Shown here piece after piece: positions 17,337 to 25,635 of a stretch of DNA of 64,000 bases (the stretch's first letter is position 1; the number at the start of each line of letters is the position of its first letter). Origin of the DNA: an uncultured Sphingomonas sp. (lineage in GTDB: Bacteria; Pseudomonadota; Alphaproteobacteria; Sphingomonadales; Sphingomonadaceae); NCBI RefSeq assembly GCF_913062585.1, contig NZ_CAJXWX010000017.1:25836-89835 (forward strand), in the 5' to 3' direction. Under the pieces are notes generated by a model. It was not told where the DNA came from, searched no databases, and worked only from the letters and a program-made list of their open reading frames with translations. Position numbers and translations under genes: made by a program.

Positions 17337-18293
17337 ATGTCGTTGACCGCGCTGTTCGCCGCTATGCTTGCCGCCGCCACGCCGATGGCCGATCGTGACA
17401 TAGCGGCGCCCGGCCCGCAGGGGCTCCTCAAGGGTAGTTGGATGGGGCCGGAGGGCGCCAAGGTTCTGGTCGTGCTGATGATCCCCGGCTCGGGCCCGAC
17501 CGATCGCGACGGCAACAATCCGCGCGGGCTGAAGGCCGCCTCGCTCCGCCTGCTGGCTCAGGGACTGGCGGCCAAGGGCATCGCCAGCGTCCGCATCGAC
17601 AAGCGGGGCATGTTCGCCAGCGCCGGGGCGGTGCCCGACCCCAATGCGGTCACGATCGACGATTATGCCGCCGACACGCGCAGCTGGATCGCCGCGATCC
17701 GCGCAAAGACGGGCGTGCCGTGCGTCTGGGTGCTGGGACATAGCGAAGGCGGCGTGGTCGCGCTCGACACCGCGGCGGCCCGGCCGGAGGGCTTGTGCGG
17801 CGTCATCGCCGTCTCCACGCCGGGCCGTCCGCTGGGCGCGGTGATGCGGGCGCAGTTCCATGCCAACCCCGCCAATGCACCGATCCTGGCCGATGCCGAC
17901 CGCGCCCTCGACGCGCTGGAGGCTGGCCGCACCATCCCCGCCGCCAGCCTGACGCCGCCGCTGTCGATGATCTTCGCCGATCCGGTCCAGCCCTTCCTGA
18001 TCAACGCCTTTGCCAAGGATCCCGCGAAGCTGGCCGCGGCGACCGCCAAGCCGCTGCTGATCGTGCAGGGCAAGGCCGACCTTCAGGTGACGCCCGAGGA
18101 TGCCAAGACGCTGAAGGCGGGACAGCCCAAGGCGTCGCTGGTTCTGCTGCCCCGGGTCAATCACGTTCTGAAGACCGTCGAGGGCGACAGCCGGGGCGCC
18201 AATATCGCGACCTATGCCGACCCCAATCTGCCACTCGCCCCGGGCGTGGTGGAGGCAGTGGCGGATTTCGTCATGGGCCATCCTGCCCGGTAA
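17337..18293 (+). CDS. Secreted alpha/beta hydrolase
   Basis: 318 residues. An N-terminal hydrophobic stretch (LTALFAAMLAAATP) suggests export. The fold is shown by the oxyanion segment IPGSGPTDRDGNNP (about residues 48-61), nucleophile elbow GHSEGG (about residue 137), and a late His in RVNHVLK. This is the DienLactone/BAAT-like serine hydrolase type often called alpha/beta hydrolase; substrate unknown. It follows the sdpI-like gene by 24 bases and may share its transcript. Confidence 0.87.
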   Translation: MSLTALFAAMLAAATPMADRDIAAPGPQGLLKGSWMGPEGAKVLVVLMIPGSGPTDRDGNNPRGLKAASLRLLAQGLAAKGIASVRIDKRGMFASAGAVPDPNAVTIDDYAADTRSWIAAIRAKTGVPCVWVLGHSEGGVVALDTAAARPEGLCGVIAVSTPGRPLGAVMRAQFHANPANAPILADADRALDALEAGRTIPAASLTPPLSMIFADPVQPFLINAFAKDPAKLAAATAKPLLIVQGKADLQVTPEDAKTLKAGQPKASLVLLPRVNHVLKTVEGDSRGANIATYADPNLPLAPGVVEAVADFVMGHPAR

Positions 18294-18351
18294 AAGTGGG
18301 ACCGCACAATAGGGATACCATGCGCTCCCTTACGCCTCACCCAAGCGAAGG

Positions 18352-18392
18352 CCGGGGTCCAGTTTCGGCGTGATTTCGGCCTTCGCCGGGAT
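18352..18392. repeat. Short REP-like inverted repeat
   Basis: GCGAAGGCCGGGG and CGGCCTTCGCCGGG pair across a spacer of about 20 bases. A related single arm (CCCCGGCCTTCGCCGGG) appears again at about 55876-55893. Confidence 0.5.
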
Positions 18393-18482
18393 CGTGTAAA
18401 AGGAGGAAAAGTCCGGTCCGGCCATGATCCCGACATGATTGGTGCAGATCGTTACCTCGTCGTCACGACACCGGGAGAGATC

Positions 18483-19388
18483 ATGATGCGCCACCCTTTC
18501 GCTTGCCTCTTGCTGGCCACCCTTACGGCTGCCTCGCCGCCGCCGGACGAGCGGGTGATCTCCCCCGATGGCAAGGCGACGCTGTCGGTCAACGGCGTCG
18601 CGCGCACCGTCCTGATCGACCCCGCCGCCCTGGGGCTCCCGATCATCACCAAAGGTTATGCCGAGGCGGCGGGCCTGAAGCCCGGCATGATCGAGGTGGG
18701 GTTCAAAGTCGGGCCGGTCCATATCGACGGGAAGACCGCCGTGGCACAGATCCGCGCGGGGACGGCCGCCCCCTATAAGCGTCGGATCGCCTTTGCCGAA
18801 CGCCCCTTTGCCGCCGGATTCGATGGCGTCTTCGGCCCCGCGAGCCTGCCCGACCAGGTCGTCCGGTTCCGCCTGCGCGATCCGCAACCCGGCGAGCGCG
18901 TCACCACGCTGCCGATGGTCGGTGGCGGCGGCCTGTTCGGCGACTGGGGCTCGCGCTATGTCGTGATCCCGATCGAGGGCGAGCCGATGCGGGTCATCTT
19001 CAACCCGCGCAAGGCACGCAGCACCACCAATGCGGGCGGCGCGGTTCGGCTGGCGCGCGCTTATGGCGGCCAGTTGTCCGGTGCCGCGACCCTGCAAGAG
19101 ATCGTATTCGGGGTGACGCGGCCGATCCGCACGATGACGTTGACGACCCCGGTGACGATCGGCCCCTTCGCCATCTCGCAGTTGAGCGTACGAACCGTCG
19201 ATTTCGGCAGCACCGCGACGATCGCCGATGCCGACGCGCCGGGCGACCCGGACGAAGTCGTCGTGACCGGCAAGGGCAAGCATGACCCGAAAAAGGACTG
19301 GCTGTCGATCGGCGCAGACCAGTTGCAGCGGTGTTCGTCGATCGTGTTCGACAAACCCGCAAAGCAGATGCGGTTGAGCTGTCTGTAG
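18483..19388 (+). CDS. Secreted retropepsin-fold-like protein
   Basis: 301 residues from the ATG at 18483, which follows GGGAGAG. Signal peptide RHPFACLLLATLTAASP. The C-terminal stretch LSIGADQLQRCSSIVFD followed by a basic strand resembles the last strands of retropepsin-like aspartyl proteases, but the catalytic D-T/S-G triad that should occur early is not seen (the corresponding strand reads TVLIDPAALG). It may be a non-catalytic relative. Two Cys late in the protein. Confidence 0.6.
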   Translation: MMRHPFACLLLATLTAASPPPDERVISPDGKATLSVNGVARTVLIDPAALGLPIITKGYAEAAGLKPGMIEVGFKVGPVHIDGKTAVAQIRAGTAAPYKRRIAFAERPFAAGFDGVFGPASLPDQVVRFRLRDPQPGERVTTLPMVGGGGLFGDWGSRYVVIPIEGEPMRVIFNPRKARSTTNAGGAVRLARAYGGQLSGAATLQEIVFGVTRPIRTMTLTTPVTIGPFAISQLSVRTVDFGSTATIADADAPGDPDEVVVTGKGKHDPKKDWLSIGADQLQRCSSIVFDKPAKQMRLSCL

Positions 19389-19396
19389 CCCTTATT

Positions 19397-19512
19397 CCTC
19401 CCCTGCAAGGGGAGGGGGACCAGCAAAGCTGGTGGAGGGGTGTCCCCGCTATCGGGAAGGGGACACCCCTCCGTCAGGGCTGCGCCCTGCCACCTCCCCT
19501 TGCAGGTGAGGA
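19397..19512. repeat. Four-hairpin intergenic repeat (copy 6)
   Basis: Outer hairpins CCTCCCCTGCAAGGGGAGG and a slightly decayed right copy; inner arms ACCAGCAAAGCTGGT and CAGGGCTGCGCCCTG. It lies between convergent genes. Confidence 0.87.
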
Positions 19513-19517
19513 ATAGG

Positions 19518-21347
19518 TTACGCCAGCAGCGCGTCCTCCTCGTCCTCCTGCTCCACCTCGGCGGCCTGGCGCGCCCACATCTCAGCATAGAGCCCGCCCC
19601 GGCTGAGCAATTCGCCATGCGTGCCGCGTTCCGCGACCCGGCCGCCGTCGAGCACGACGATCTGGTCGGCATGGACGATGGTCGACAACCGGTGCGCGAT
19701 GACCAGGGTCGTGCGCCCGCGCTCGATCGCCTGCAGCGTGGCCAGGATGTCGGCCTCGGTCCGGCTGTCGAGCGCGCTGGTCGCCTCGTCCAGGATCAGG
19801 ATCGGGGGGTCCTTCAACAGGGTGCGCGCGATCGCCACCCGCTGCTTCTCGCCACCCGACAGCTTCAGACCGCGCTCGCCGACCCGGGTCGCATAGCCCT
19901 GGGGCTGGCGTTCGATGAAGTCGGCGATGGCCGCACCCTTCGCCGCGCGCTCGACATCGTCCTGGTCCGCGCCTTCGCGGCCATAGGCGATGTTGTAGCC
20001 GATTGTCTCGTTGAACAGCACCGTGTCCTGCGGCACGATGCCGATCGCAGCGCGCAAGCTATCCTGCGTGACGGTGGCGATCCCCTGTCCGTCGATGGTG
20101 ATCGCGCCCTGCTTCGCCTCGTAGAAGCGATAGAGCAGCCGGGCGAGCGTCGACTTGCCTGCGCCCGACGGCCCGACCACGGCACAGGTCGTGCCCGCCG
20201 GAATGTCGAGCGTCAGCCCCTTCAGGATGGTGCGTTCGGGATCATAGCCGAACACCACATTGTCGAACCGCACATGCCCGCCGGTCACGCGCAGTGGCGG
20301 CGCGCCCGGCGCATCCACGACCTCGGCAGGCGTGTCGATCAGGTCGAACATCGCGCCCATGTCGATCACCCCCTGGCGGATGGTGCGATAGACCATGCCG
20401 AGCAGGTCGAGCGGGCGGAACAGCTGCGACAACAGGGTCGATACCAGCACCACGTCACCCGCCGAGGCGGCGCCCCGACTCCACTCGCGCACCACCCAGG
20501 CCATGGCAAAGCCCAGCATCAGGCTGGTGATCAGCGCTTGTCCGACGTTCAGCCAGGCGAGCGAATTTTCCGACTTGGTCGCGGCGCGGGCATAGGCGGC
20601 GACGCCGTTCTCGTAACGCTGCGCCTCGCGCTCCTCGGCATTGAAATATTTGACCGTCTCGAAATTCAGGAGCGAGTCGACCGCATGGGCGACCGCCCCG
20701 GTGTCGAGGTCGTTCATCCGGGTGCGCAGCGCGTTGCGCCAGTCGGTCACCTTGCGGGTGAAGCCGATATAGAGGACGACCATCGCCATCGTCGTCACGA
20801 CCAGCACCGGTCCGAAGCTGCGCCCGAAAATGGTCAGCACCAGCGCCAGTTCCAGCACTGTCGGCGCGATGTTGAACAGCAGGAAATAGAGCATCGTGTC
20901 GATGCTCTTGGTCCCCCGCTCGACCACCTTCGTCACCGCGCCCGTCCGACGCTCCAGATGGAAGCGCAACGACAGGCGGTGGAGGTGGCGGAAGACGTCG
21001 GCCGACAGCCGCCGCGTCGCATCCTGCCCGACCATCTCGAACACGGCGTTACGAAGATTGTCGAACAGCGTCGTGCCGAACCGTGCGCCAGCGTAACCGA
21101 CGACCAGGAGGACGATCAGCGTCACCGCGCCCCGGTCACCCCCCGCCATCCGGTCGACCGCATATTTGAAGGTATAGGCCGCGCCCAGCACCTGGACGAG
21201 CTTCGACATGATGACCAGCGCCATCGCCCCCACGATCCGCGCGCGCAGGGCGGGTTCTCCGGCGGGCCAGAGATAGGGGAGGAAGCGCCGGAGCGTCGGG
21301 ATCAGCGGCCGGTCGGGCGTACCGGCGGTGGGGTCGAGTGGGGGCAT
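19518..21347 (-). CDS. Atm1/HMT1-type ABC exporter (fused permease and ATPase)
   Basis: 609 residues: six membrane spans in the first 330, then a nucleotide-binding domain with Walker A GPSGAGKST, signature LSGGEKQRVA, Walker B ILILDEATSALD and the switch His in VIAHRLS. The sequence fits the Atm1/ABCB7 class, in which alphaproteobacterial members export glutathione-related compounds and help with heavy-metal tolerance and iron-sulfur homeostasis. It functions as a homodimer in the inner membrane. Single gene. Confidence 0.93.
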   Translation of the reverse strand: MPPLDPTAGTPDRPLIPTLRRFLPYLWPAGEPALRARIVGAMALVIMSKLVQVLGAAYTFKYAVDRMAGGDRGAVTLIVLLVVGYAGARFGTTLFDNLRNAVFEMVGQDATRRLSADVFRHLHRLSLRFHLERRTGAVTKVVERGTKSIDTMLYFLLFNIAPTVLELALVLTIFGRSFGPVLVVTTMAMVVLYIGFTRKVTDWRNALRTRMNDLDTGAVAHAVDSLLNFETVKYFNAEEREAQRYENGVAAYARAATKSENSLAWLNVGQALITSLMLGFAMAWVVREWSRGAASAGDVVLVSTLLSQLFRPLDLLGMVYRTIRQGVIDMGAMFDLIDTPAEVVDAPGAPPLRVTGGHVRFDNVVFGYDPERTILKGLTLDIPAGTTCAVVGPSGAGKSTLARLLYRFYEAKQGAITIDGQGIATVTQDSLRAAIGIVPQDTVLFNETIGYNIAYGREGADQDDVERAAKGAAIADFIERQPQGYATRVGERGLKLSGGEKQRVAIARTLLKDPPILILDEATSALDSRTEADILATLQAIERGRTTLVIAHRLSTIVHADQIVVLDGGRVAERGTHGELLSRGGLYAEMWARQAAEVEQEDEEDALLA

Positions 21348-21477
21348 GTCGTCCCCATGTCGGACGATCGGGGCCGGAGTTCAATGGCGGGGCGGGCAAG
21401 ACGGCACGCCAGGCTTCGTCCGACGCCCGGAACCTCCTGCCGCACTTAAGTGTTTTTAGGCTTGAGTGGAGGCGGTT

Positions 21478-21708
21478 ATGCAGCCGATTTTCTATGTGAT
21501 GGCGATCCTGGGCTGTGGCGACGGCAGCGTCGATTGCACCGAGGCGCGGATGGTTCCCGCCCGCTATGCGACCATGGCCCAGTGCCGGGCCGACCTTGCC
21601 AACCGTATCGCCGCCAACACCGATGTGCCCTATCCGGTGATCGGCGCGGATTGCCGCCGCATGGGCGCGCAAATGGCAAAGGCCGAGCGCAAGCCGACAA
21701 AGGGCTGA
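21478..21708 (+). CDS. Small Cys-rich hypothetical protein
   Basis: 76 residues from the ATG at 21478, preceded by GGAGG; a GTG four codons earlier is less well placed. Four Cys (in GCGDGSVDC, QCRAD and DCRRMG) suggest two disulfides, and the hydrophobic N-terminus (IFYVMAILGC) may be an uncleaved or weak export signal. Family not recognised. The gene is followed at once by an inverted repeat. Confidence 0.65.
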   Translation: MQPIFYVMAILGCGDGSVDCTEARMVPARYATMAQCRADLANRIAANTDVPYPVIGADCRRMGAQMAKAERKPTKG

Positions 21709-21718
21709 ATCCCCCCCT

Positions 21719-21826
21719 CCGTTCAGCCTGAGCGAAGTCGAAGGCAAAGGAATGACGCCGTTCGACAGTTCCCTTGTGCCCGCCGCCTGGCGTGGCCTTC
21801 AACTACGCTCAGGCCGAACGGAGGTT
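21719..21826. repeat. GTTCAG/CTGAAC-type inverted repeat (copy 1)
   Basis: Left arm CGTTCAGCCTGAGCGAAGTC..., right arm ...CTACGCTCAGGCCGAACG; the arms are 27-28 bases and nearly complementary around a spacer of about 55 bases. Same family as the repeats near 27937, 34385 and 52508. Confidence 0.8.
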
Positions 21827-21830
21827 GGGG

Positions 21831-22781
21831 TTATCGCGGTCGCGTCCACAGGCTGGGATCGCGCGGAACGATCCGCATCTTGTCCCGCCGCGCGGCCTGA
21901 ATCCCCGCGCGCGTCATGAAGCCCAGCTTTTCCAGCTTGCTGGTCCCCACGCGGCTATCCCAGGCCCGCCGTCCCCGCTTGGCGACCTTGCGCCCGATCG
22001 CGCCATAGATCGCCGCGGCCGACAGCACGGCCCAGGCCGAGCGATAGGAGAGCGCGGGCGTGCCCATCCGCGCGCTGGCCTCGAACCGGGCGGCTTGGTC
22101 GGTCAGCCGCCGCGCCAATGCGGTCAGGCCGGGCCGGTGGGAGGGGGCCATGATCGCGTCCGGCGCGATGCTCTTATAGGCGAGCCACTGGCGCGGCAGA
22201 TAATGTCGTCCCGCGCCCGCATCCTCGGCGATGTCGCGGGCGATATTGGCCAGCTGAAACGCCATGCCGAGATCGCATGCGCGGTCCAGCACCGCCTCGT
22301 CATCGGCGGCGACCCCCATCGTCACTGCCATCATGCAGCCGACGACGCCCGCGACATGATAGCAATAGCGGTAGAGATCGTCCTCGCTCTCGGGCCGCCA
22401 GTCCTCGGCATCCAGCGCGAATCCGGCGATCAGGTCGCGGGGCCAGCGATGCGGCATACCCGTTTCCGCCGCCACGACGCGCAGCGCGTCGAACGCCGGA
22501 TCGCCGACCACCTGTCCCGCCAGCGCCGCCTCGGTCTTCTCCGTCAGCTCGGCCAGGCGCGCAGGCGCGTCGGCGACGCGGGTCATGCCATGGCCATGGT
22601 CCTGCCCGTCTGCGATGTCGTCGCAGCGACGGCACCAGGCATAGAGCAGCCAGGCGCGCGCCCGCGTCTCGGGATCGAAGAGCAGGCTGGCCGCCGCGAA
22701 ACTCTTCGAGCCTTTGGCGATCGACGCCTTGGCCTCCGCGACCAGCACCGCACGCTCGTCCGGGGCGGCCGCCGGGGTCAC
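21831..22781 (-). CDS. crtB: Phytoene synthase
   Basis: 316-residue prenyltransferase joining two geranylgeranyl diphosphates into phytoene. First Asp-rich motif CDDIAD at residues 53-58; second motif in NIARDIAEDAGAGRHYLP. GTG start overlaps the TGA of the LOG gene (GTGA), so translation is coupled. It supplies CrtI and CrtY, which lie about 5.6 kb away on the other strand. Confidence 0.95.
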   Translation of the reverse strand: MTPAAAPDERAVLVAEAKASIAKGSKSFAAASLLFDPETRARAWLLYAWCRRCDDIADGQDHGHGMTRVADAPARLAELTEKTEAALAGQVVGDPAFDALRVVAAETGMPHRWPRDLIAGFALDAEDWRPESEDDLYRYCYHVAGVVGCMMAVTMGVAADDEAVLDRACDLGMAFQLANIARDIAEDAGAGRHYLPRQWLAYKSIAPDAIMAPSHRPGLTALARRLTDQAARFEASARMGTPALSYRSAWAVLSAAAIYGAIGRKVAKRGRRAWDSRVGTSKLEKLGFMTRAGIQAARRDKMRIVPRDPSLWTRPR

Positions 22782-23359
22782 AGATCGCCCGCGTTCATCC
22801 GCACGATGGGCTGGGTCGGCACATGCGCGCCCATCCGGGCCAGCAGGCCGTCCAGCGTGGTGTCGACGATCAGCAGGTCGCGGTGCTGCGGCCGCAGGAA
22901 GCCGACCTCACCCATCTTCTCCCAGAAGGCGACCAGATGGTCGTAATAGCCGCCGGTGTTGAGCAGCCCGACCGGATCGGCGTGATAGCCCAGCTGCGCC
23001 CAGCTCAGCGCTTCCCACAGCTCGTCCATCGTGCCGGTACCGCCCGCGATGGTGACGAAGCCGTCCGACAGGTCGGTGAACGCCTTCTTGCGCTCATGCA
23101 TGCCCGGCACGACGTGCAGCTCGGTCAGGCCCCGGTGCGCGACCTCGGCATCGACCAGCGCCTGGGGGATGATGCCGATCACCTCGCCCCCGGCGGCCAG
23201 CGCCGCATCGGCGACCGCGCCCATCAGGCCCAGCCGCCCGCCACCATAGACGACGCCGATCCCGCGCTCGGCCAGCCCCCGGCCGACGGCCCGCGCCGTG
23301 TCGATATATTGGGGATCGCTGGGGGTCGCCGACCCGCAATAAATGGCCAATCGCTTCAT
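22778..23359 (-). CDS. LOG family protein (nucleoside 5'-monophosphate phosphoribohydrolase)
   Basis: 193 residues from the ATG at 23359 (MKRLAIYCGS). The Rossmann core starts YCGSATP, with the GGGRLGLMGAVADAAL loop and the LOG signature here reading AGGTGTMDELWE instead of the usual PGGxGTxxE. Enzymes of this family cut ribose 5-phosphate from cytokinin or AMP-like nucleotides. It lies between a TetR regulator (10-base gap) and crtB (overlap), an unusual partner for carotenoid synthesis. Confidence 0.92.
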   Translation of the reverse strand: MKRLAIYCGSATPSDPQYIDTARAVGRGLAERGIGVVYGGGRLGLMGAVADAALAAGGEVIGIIPQALVDAEVAHRGLTELHVVPGMHERKKAFTDLSDGFVTIAGGTGTMDELWEALSWAQLGYHADPVGLLNTGGYYDHLVAFWEKMGEVGFLRPQHRDLLIVDTTLDGLLARMGAHVPTQPIVRMNAGDL

Positions 23360-23369
23360 GCCAGAAGCG

Positions 23370-23993
23370 CTAGGCGATGGCATCGGGCGGGGCAAGCGGC
23401 TTGGTCCCCCACCAGCCACGGGTCATCGACCGGACGCTGTCGACCAGCCATGTGAGAAAGAGCGCCTGTCGCGCCGGATCGCCCCCATCCACCCATTGCA
23501 GATAGGCATCGAGCATGAAGCCCGCGATCAGCCGGGCGAGCATCGCGGGGTCGCCGGGCATCGCCGCCGGGGGGCCAAGCACGTCCGCGATCCGCGCCAC
23601 CGTACGTTCGGCGAGAACCGCGTGAAGCCGGTCGACATGCGCCCCGAAACGCGGATCGTGCGGCGCCTGTCGCAACAATACGCGCAATGCCGCGCGCCGC
23701 TGCTCCACGACCGCCAATGTGTGCGGCAAGCGCTCTGGCCAGGTCGCGACAGGCATGGCGTCGACCGCCAGCAAGCTATCGACCAGGTCCGAGAGGACCG
23801 CGTCGATCAGCCCGTCCTTCGACCCGAAATAGCGATAAAGGACGACCTTGGCGACGCCGACATGGTCGGCGATCGCGGCGATGCTGGCGCTGCGCAGGCC
23901 CAGCCGGTCCAGCGCGTCCGCCGCCCCGGCCAGCAGCGCCGTGCGCCGGGCCGCGCGGTGTGTCGCGAGCATATCCGCATAACCGTCCGTCAC
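23370..23993 (-). CDS. TetR family transcriptional regulator
   Basis: 207 residues. The N-terminal helix-turn-helix is seen in SIAAIADHVGVAKVVLYRYF at about residues 37-56, followed by GSKDGLIDAVLSDLV. The C-terminal ligand-binding domain is unassigned. It heads a tight tetR-LOG-crtB cluster and diverges from an esterase gene across 77 bases that contain an inverted repeat likely to be its operator. Confidence 0.92.
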   Translation of the reverse strand: MTDGYADMLATHRAARRTALLAGAADALDRLGLRSASIAAIADHVGVAKVVLYRYFGSKDGLIDAVLSDLVDSLLAVDAMPVATWPERLPHTLAVVEQRRAALRVLLRQAPHDPRFGAHVDRLHAVLAERTVARIADVLGPPAAMPGDPAMLARLIAGFMLDAYLQWVDGGDPARQALFLTWLVDSVRSMTRGWWGTKPLAPPDAIA

Positions 23994-24014
23994 CGGGTTT
24001 CCATGACCAGTGGC

Positions 24015-24047
24015 GCAATCGGTTACAAGCTGTTACCAATCGGTAAC
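24015..24047. promoter_or_regulatory. Candidate TetR operator between tetR and the esterase gene
   Basis: GTTACC-AATC-GGTAAC (24032-24047) is a perfect 16-base palindrome. A second half-similar site CAATCGGTTAC lies just upstream (24016-24026), making a direct repeat of CAATCGGT(T)AC. It sits in the short divergent promoter region, where it could govern both the tetR-LOG-crtB cluster and the esterase. Confidence 0.55.
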
Positions 24048-24070
24048 ATTGGTCGGAAGGAGTGAGCTTC

Positions 24071-25027
24071 ATGCGCAAGCGGGTGGCGGCGATCGTATCG
24101 GTGATCCTGGTGGGGACGGCCTGGACCGAAGTCCCGGCCCAGCGTTTCGGCCTGCTGCACCGCCTTCGCGAGGCGCGGGCGGGTGCCGCCCCCAAGACGG
24201 ATGGGGCGGTGAGCGTGCCGCTGTCCTTTGGCGGCCTGGATCGCCATTATCAGCTGCTCGACGTCCATCGCGGCCATGCCCCGGCGCCGCTCGTGATCGT
24301 GCTGCACGGTGGCGGCGGCAATGGCGGAACGATGATCGCACGCTGGTCCGCCCAGGCGCGCAGCGCCGGGCTGGTCGTTGCCGCACCCGACGGTATCGGC
24401 CGTCGCGACAGGATGGGCACCTGGAATGCGGGCGGCTGTTGCGGTGAGGCGATGTCGCGCGGCGTCGACGATGTCGGTTTCGTCCGGGCGGTGGCGGAGG
24501 ATGTCGCCCGGCGCACCGCGATCGATCCAGCGCAAATCTATATCGTCGGATTTTCCAATGGCGCGATGCTGGCCCACCGTGTGGCGATCACGATGGGCGA
24601 CCGGATCGCCGCCGCCGCGATGGTATCGGGGGCAATCTTTGGAAACGAGCCCCGTCCCGTCGCCGCCGTGCCCGTCTTGATCATACATGGCGAAAAGGAC
24701 GATGTCGTCGCTTTTTCGGGCGGCAAGAGCCCGACCGGCTTCGTCGCACGCGCGCAGATGCGGCCGTTTCTCCCGACCCGGCAATCGGTCGATTTCTGGC
24801 GGCAAGCCGATGGCTGCGCCGCTTCGCCCGGCGTCACTCGCCAGCCGGGGCTGGTGATCGAGCATAGCATGGCCTGCGCTAAGGGTGGCGAGGTGGTCTT
24901 CTACGACATTCCAGGCGGCGGCCATGAATGGCCCGGTGCCGCAAAGCGCCCGGCATCGAGCGGTGGCGGCGATACGCTGGATGCGACCGATGTGATCTGG
25001 CGCTTCTTCCAGGACCATCATCGCTAG
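24071..25027 (+). CDS. Secreted LpqC / PHB-depolymerase-type esterase
   Basis: 318 residues from the ATG at 24071, nine bases after AAGGAG. Signal peptide (VAAIVSVILVGTAW). Oxyanion loop LHGGGGNGG, nucleophile elbow GFSNGAM, Asp in IHGEKDDVV and His in GGGHEWPG complete the triad of the extracellular esterase/depolymerase family that includes feruloyl esterases and PHB depolymerases. The natural ester is unknown. Divergent from the TetR gene. Confidence 0.9.
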   Translation: MRKRVAAIVSVILVGTAWTEVPAQRFGLLHRLREARAGAAPKTDGAVSVPLSFGGLDRHYQLLDVHRGHAPAPLVIVLHGGGGNGGTMIARWSAQARSAGLVVAAPDGIGRRDRMGTWNAGGCCGEAMSRGVDDVGFVRAVAEDVARRTAIDPAQIYIVGFSNGAMLAHRVAITMGDRIAAAAMVSGAIFGNEPRPVAAVPVLIIHGEKDDVVAFSGGKSPTGFVARAQMRPFLPTRQSVDFWRQADGCAASPGVTRQPGLVIEHSMACAKGGEVVFYDIPGGGHEWPGAAKRPASSGGGDTLDATDVIWRFFQDHHR

Positions 25028-25118
25028 GCCGCATCGCCATTCGTCATGGCCCAGTCTTTCCCTGGGACAGGGAGAGCGAAGGAAAGGCGTAGCGGAAGGT
25101 CGATCCGGCGGAGACGCG

Positions 25119-25151
25119 AAAAGGGGCGGCGCGATCCACCGCACCGCCCCT
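25119..25151 (-). terminator. Rho-independent terminator after the CsbD gene
   Basis: AGGGGCGG (25122-25129) pairs with CCGCCCCT (25144-25151). Read on the minus strand the stem ends in TTTT, and it lies 20 bases past the CsbD stop. Confidence 0.65.
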
Positions 25152-25171
25152 CCTAAGCGCCGCTCGACCGC

Positions 25172-25456
25172 TTACTTGCCGCGCAGCGTGTTCAGCAGTG
25201 CGATACCCAGCACGCCGCCCAGCGCCGCCGCGGCGAAGGGGCGATCCTTCACGAACTGGCGGGCCTGGTCGATCAGCGGGCGGACCGTCTGGTCGACGCT
25301 ATTCTTGGCATCGCCGAATGCCTTCTGCGCCTTGCCGCTCAGCTGTTCGCCCTTGCCCTCGGCCTCCATCGACGTGTCGCCCAGCATCGCGCCCATGCCC
25401 TGCTTGACCTTGCCACCGAAGTCGGTGGCCGCACCATTCATCATGTCGGTGTTCAT
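25172..25456 (-). CDS. CsbD-like stress protein with a C-terminal membrane segment
   Basis: 94 residues. The CsbD-type repeat pattern is visible (FGGKVKQGMGAMLGD, EAEGKGEQLSGKAQKAFGDAK), followed by an amphipathic helix and a C-terminal hydrophobic segment (AAAALGGVLGIALLNTL) as in ElaB/YqjD-type proteins. CsbD proteins accumulate under general stress. An EcfG-like promoter lies upstream and a terminator follows. Confidence 0.88.
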   Translation of the reverse strand: MNTDMMNGAATDFGGKVKQGMGAMLGDTSMEAEGKGEQLSGKAQKAFGDAKNSVDQTVRPLIDQARQFVKDRPFAAAALGGVLGIALLNTLRGK

Positions 25457-25498
25457 CGAACATCTCCTCTTTCGGTTTCAGAGATAACGGAGGTTCAA

Positions 25499-25523
25499 AA
25501 CCCCGAAGCACGCGGATGTTTCC
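25499..25523 (-). promoter_or_regulatory. Possible EcfG (general stress) promoter of the CsbD gene
   Basis: On the minus strand GGAAA-N17-GTT fits the alphaproteobacterial EcfG consensus GGAAC-N16-CGTT except for the fifth base. Position, about 45 bases before the ATG, and the gene's stress role make it plausible. Confidence 0.35.
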
Positions 25524-25635
25524 TGGTATCTTTGCACCATCAGGTGGAATGAATCGGGCCCAAGCCGGTCCGCCGCCACGCGCGAGAGGTCGCACGCCCT
25601 TCCCCCGCCCCCGCCGCGTCGCTACATGCAGCCCG

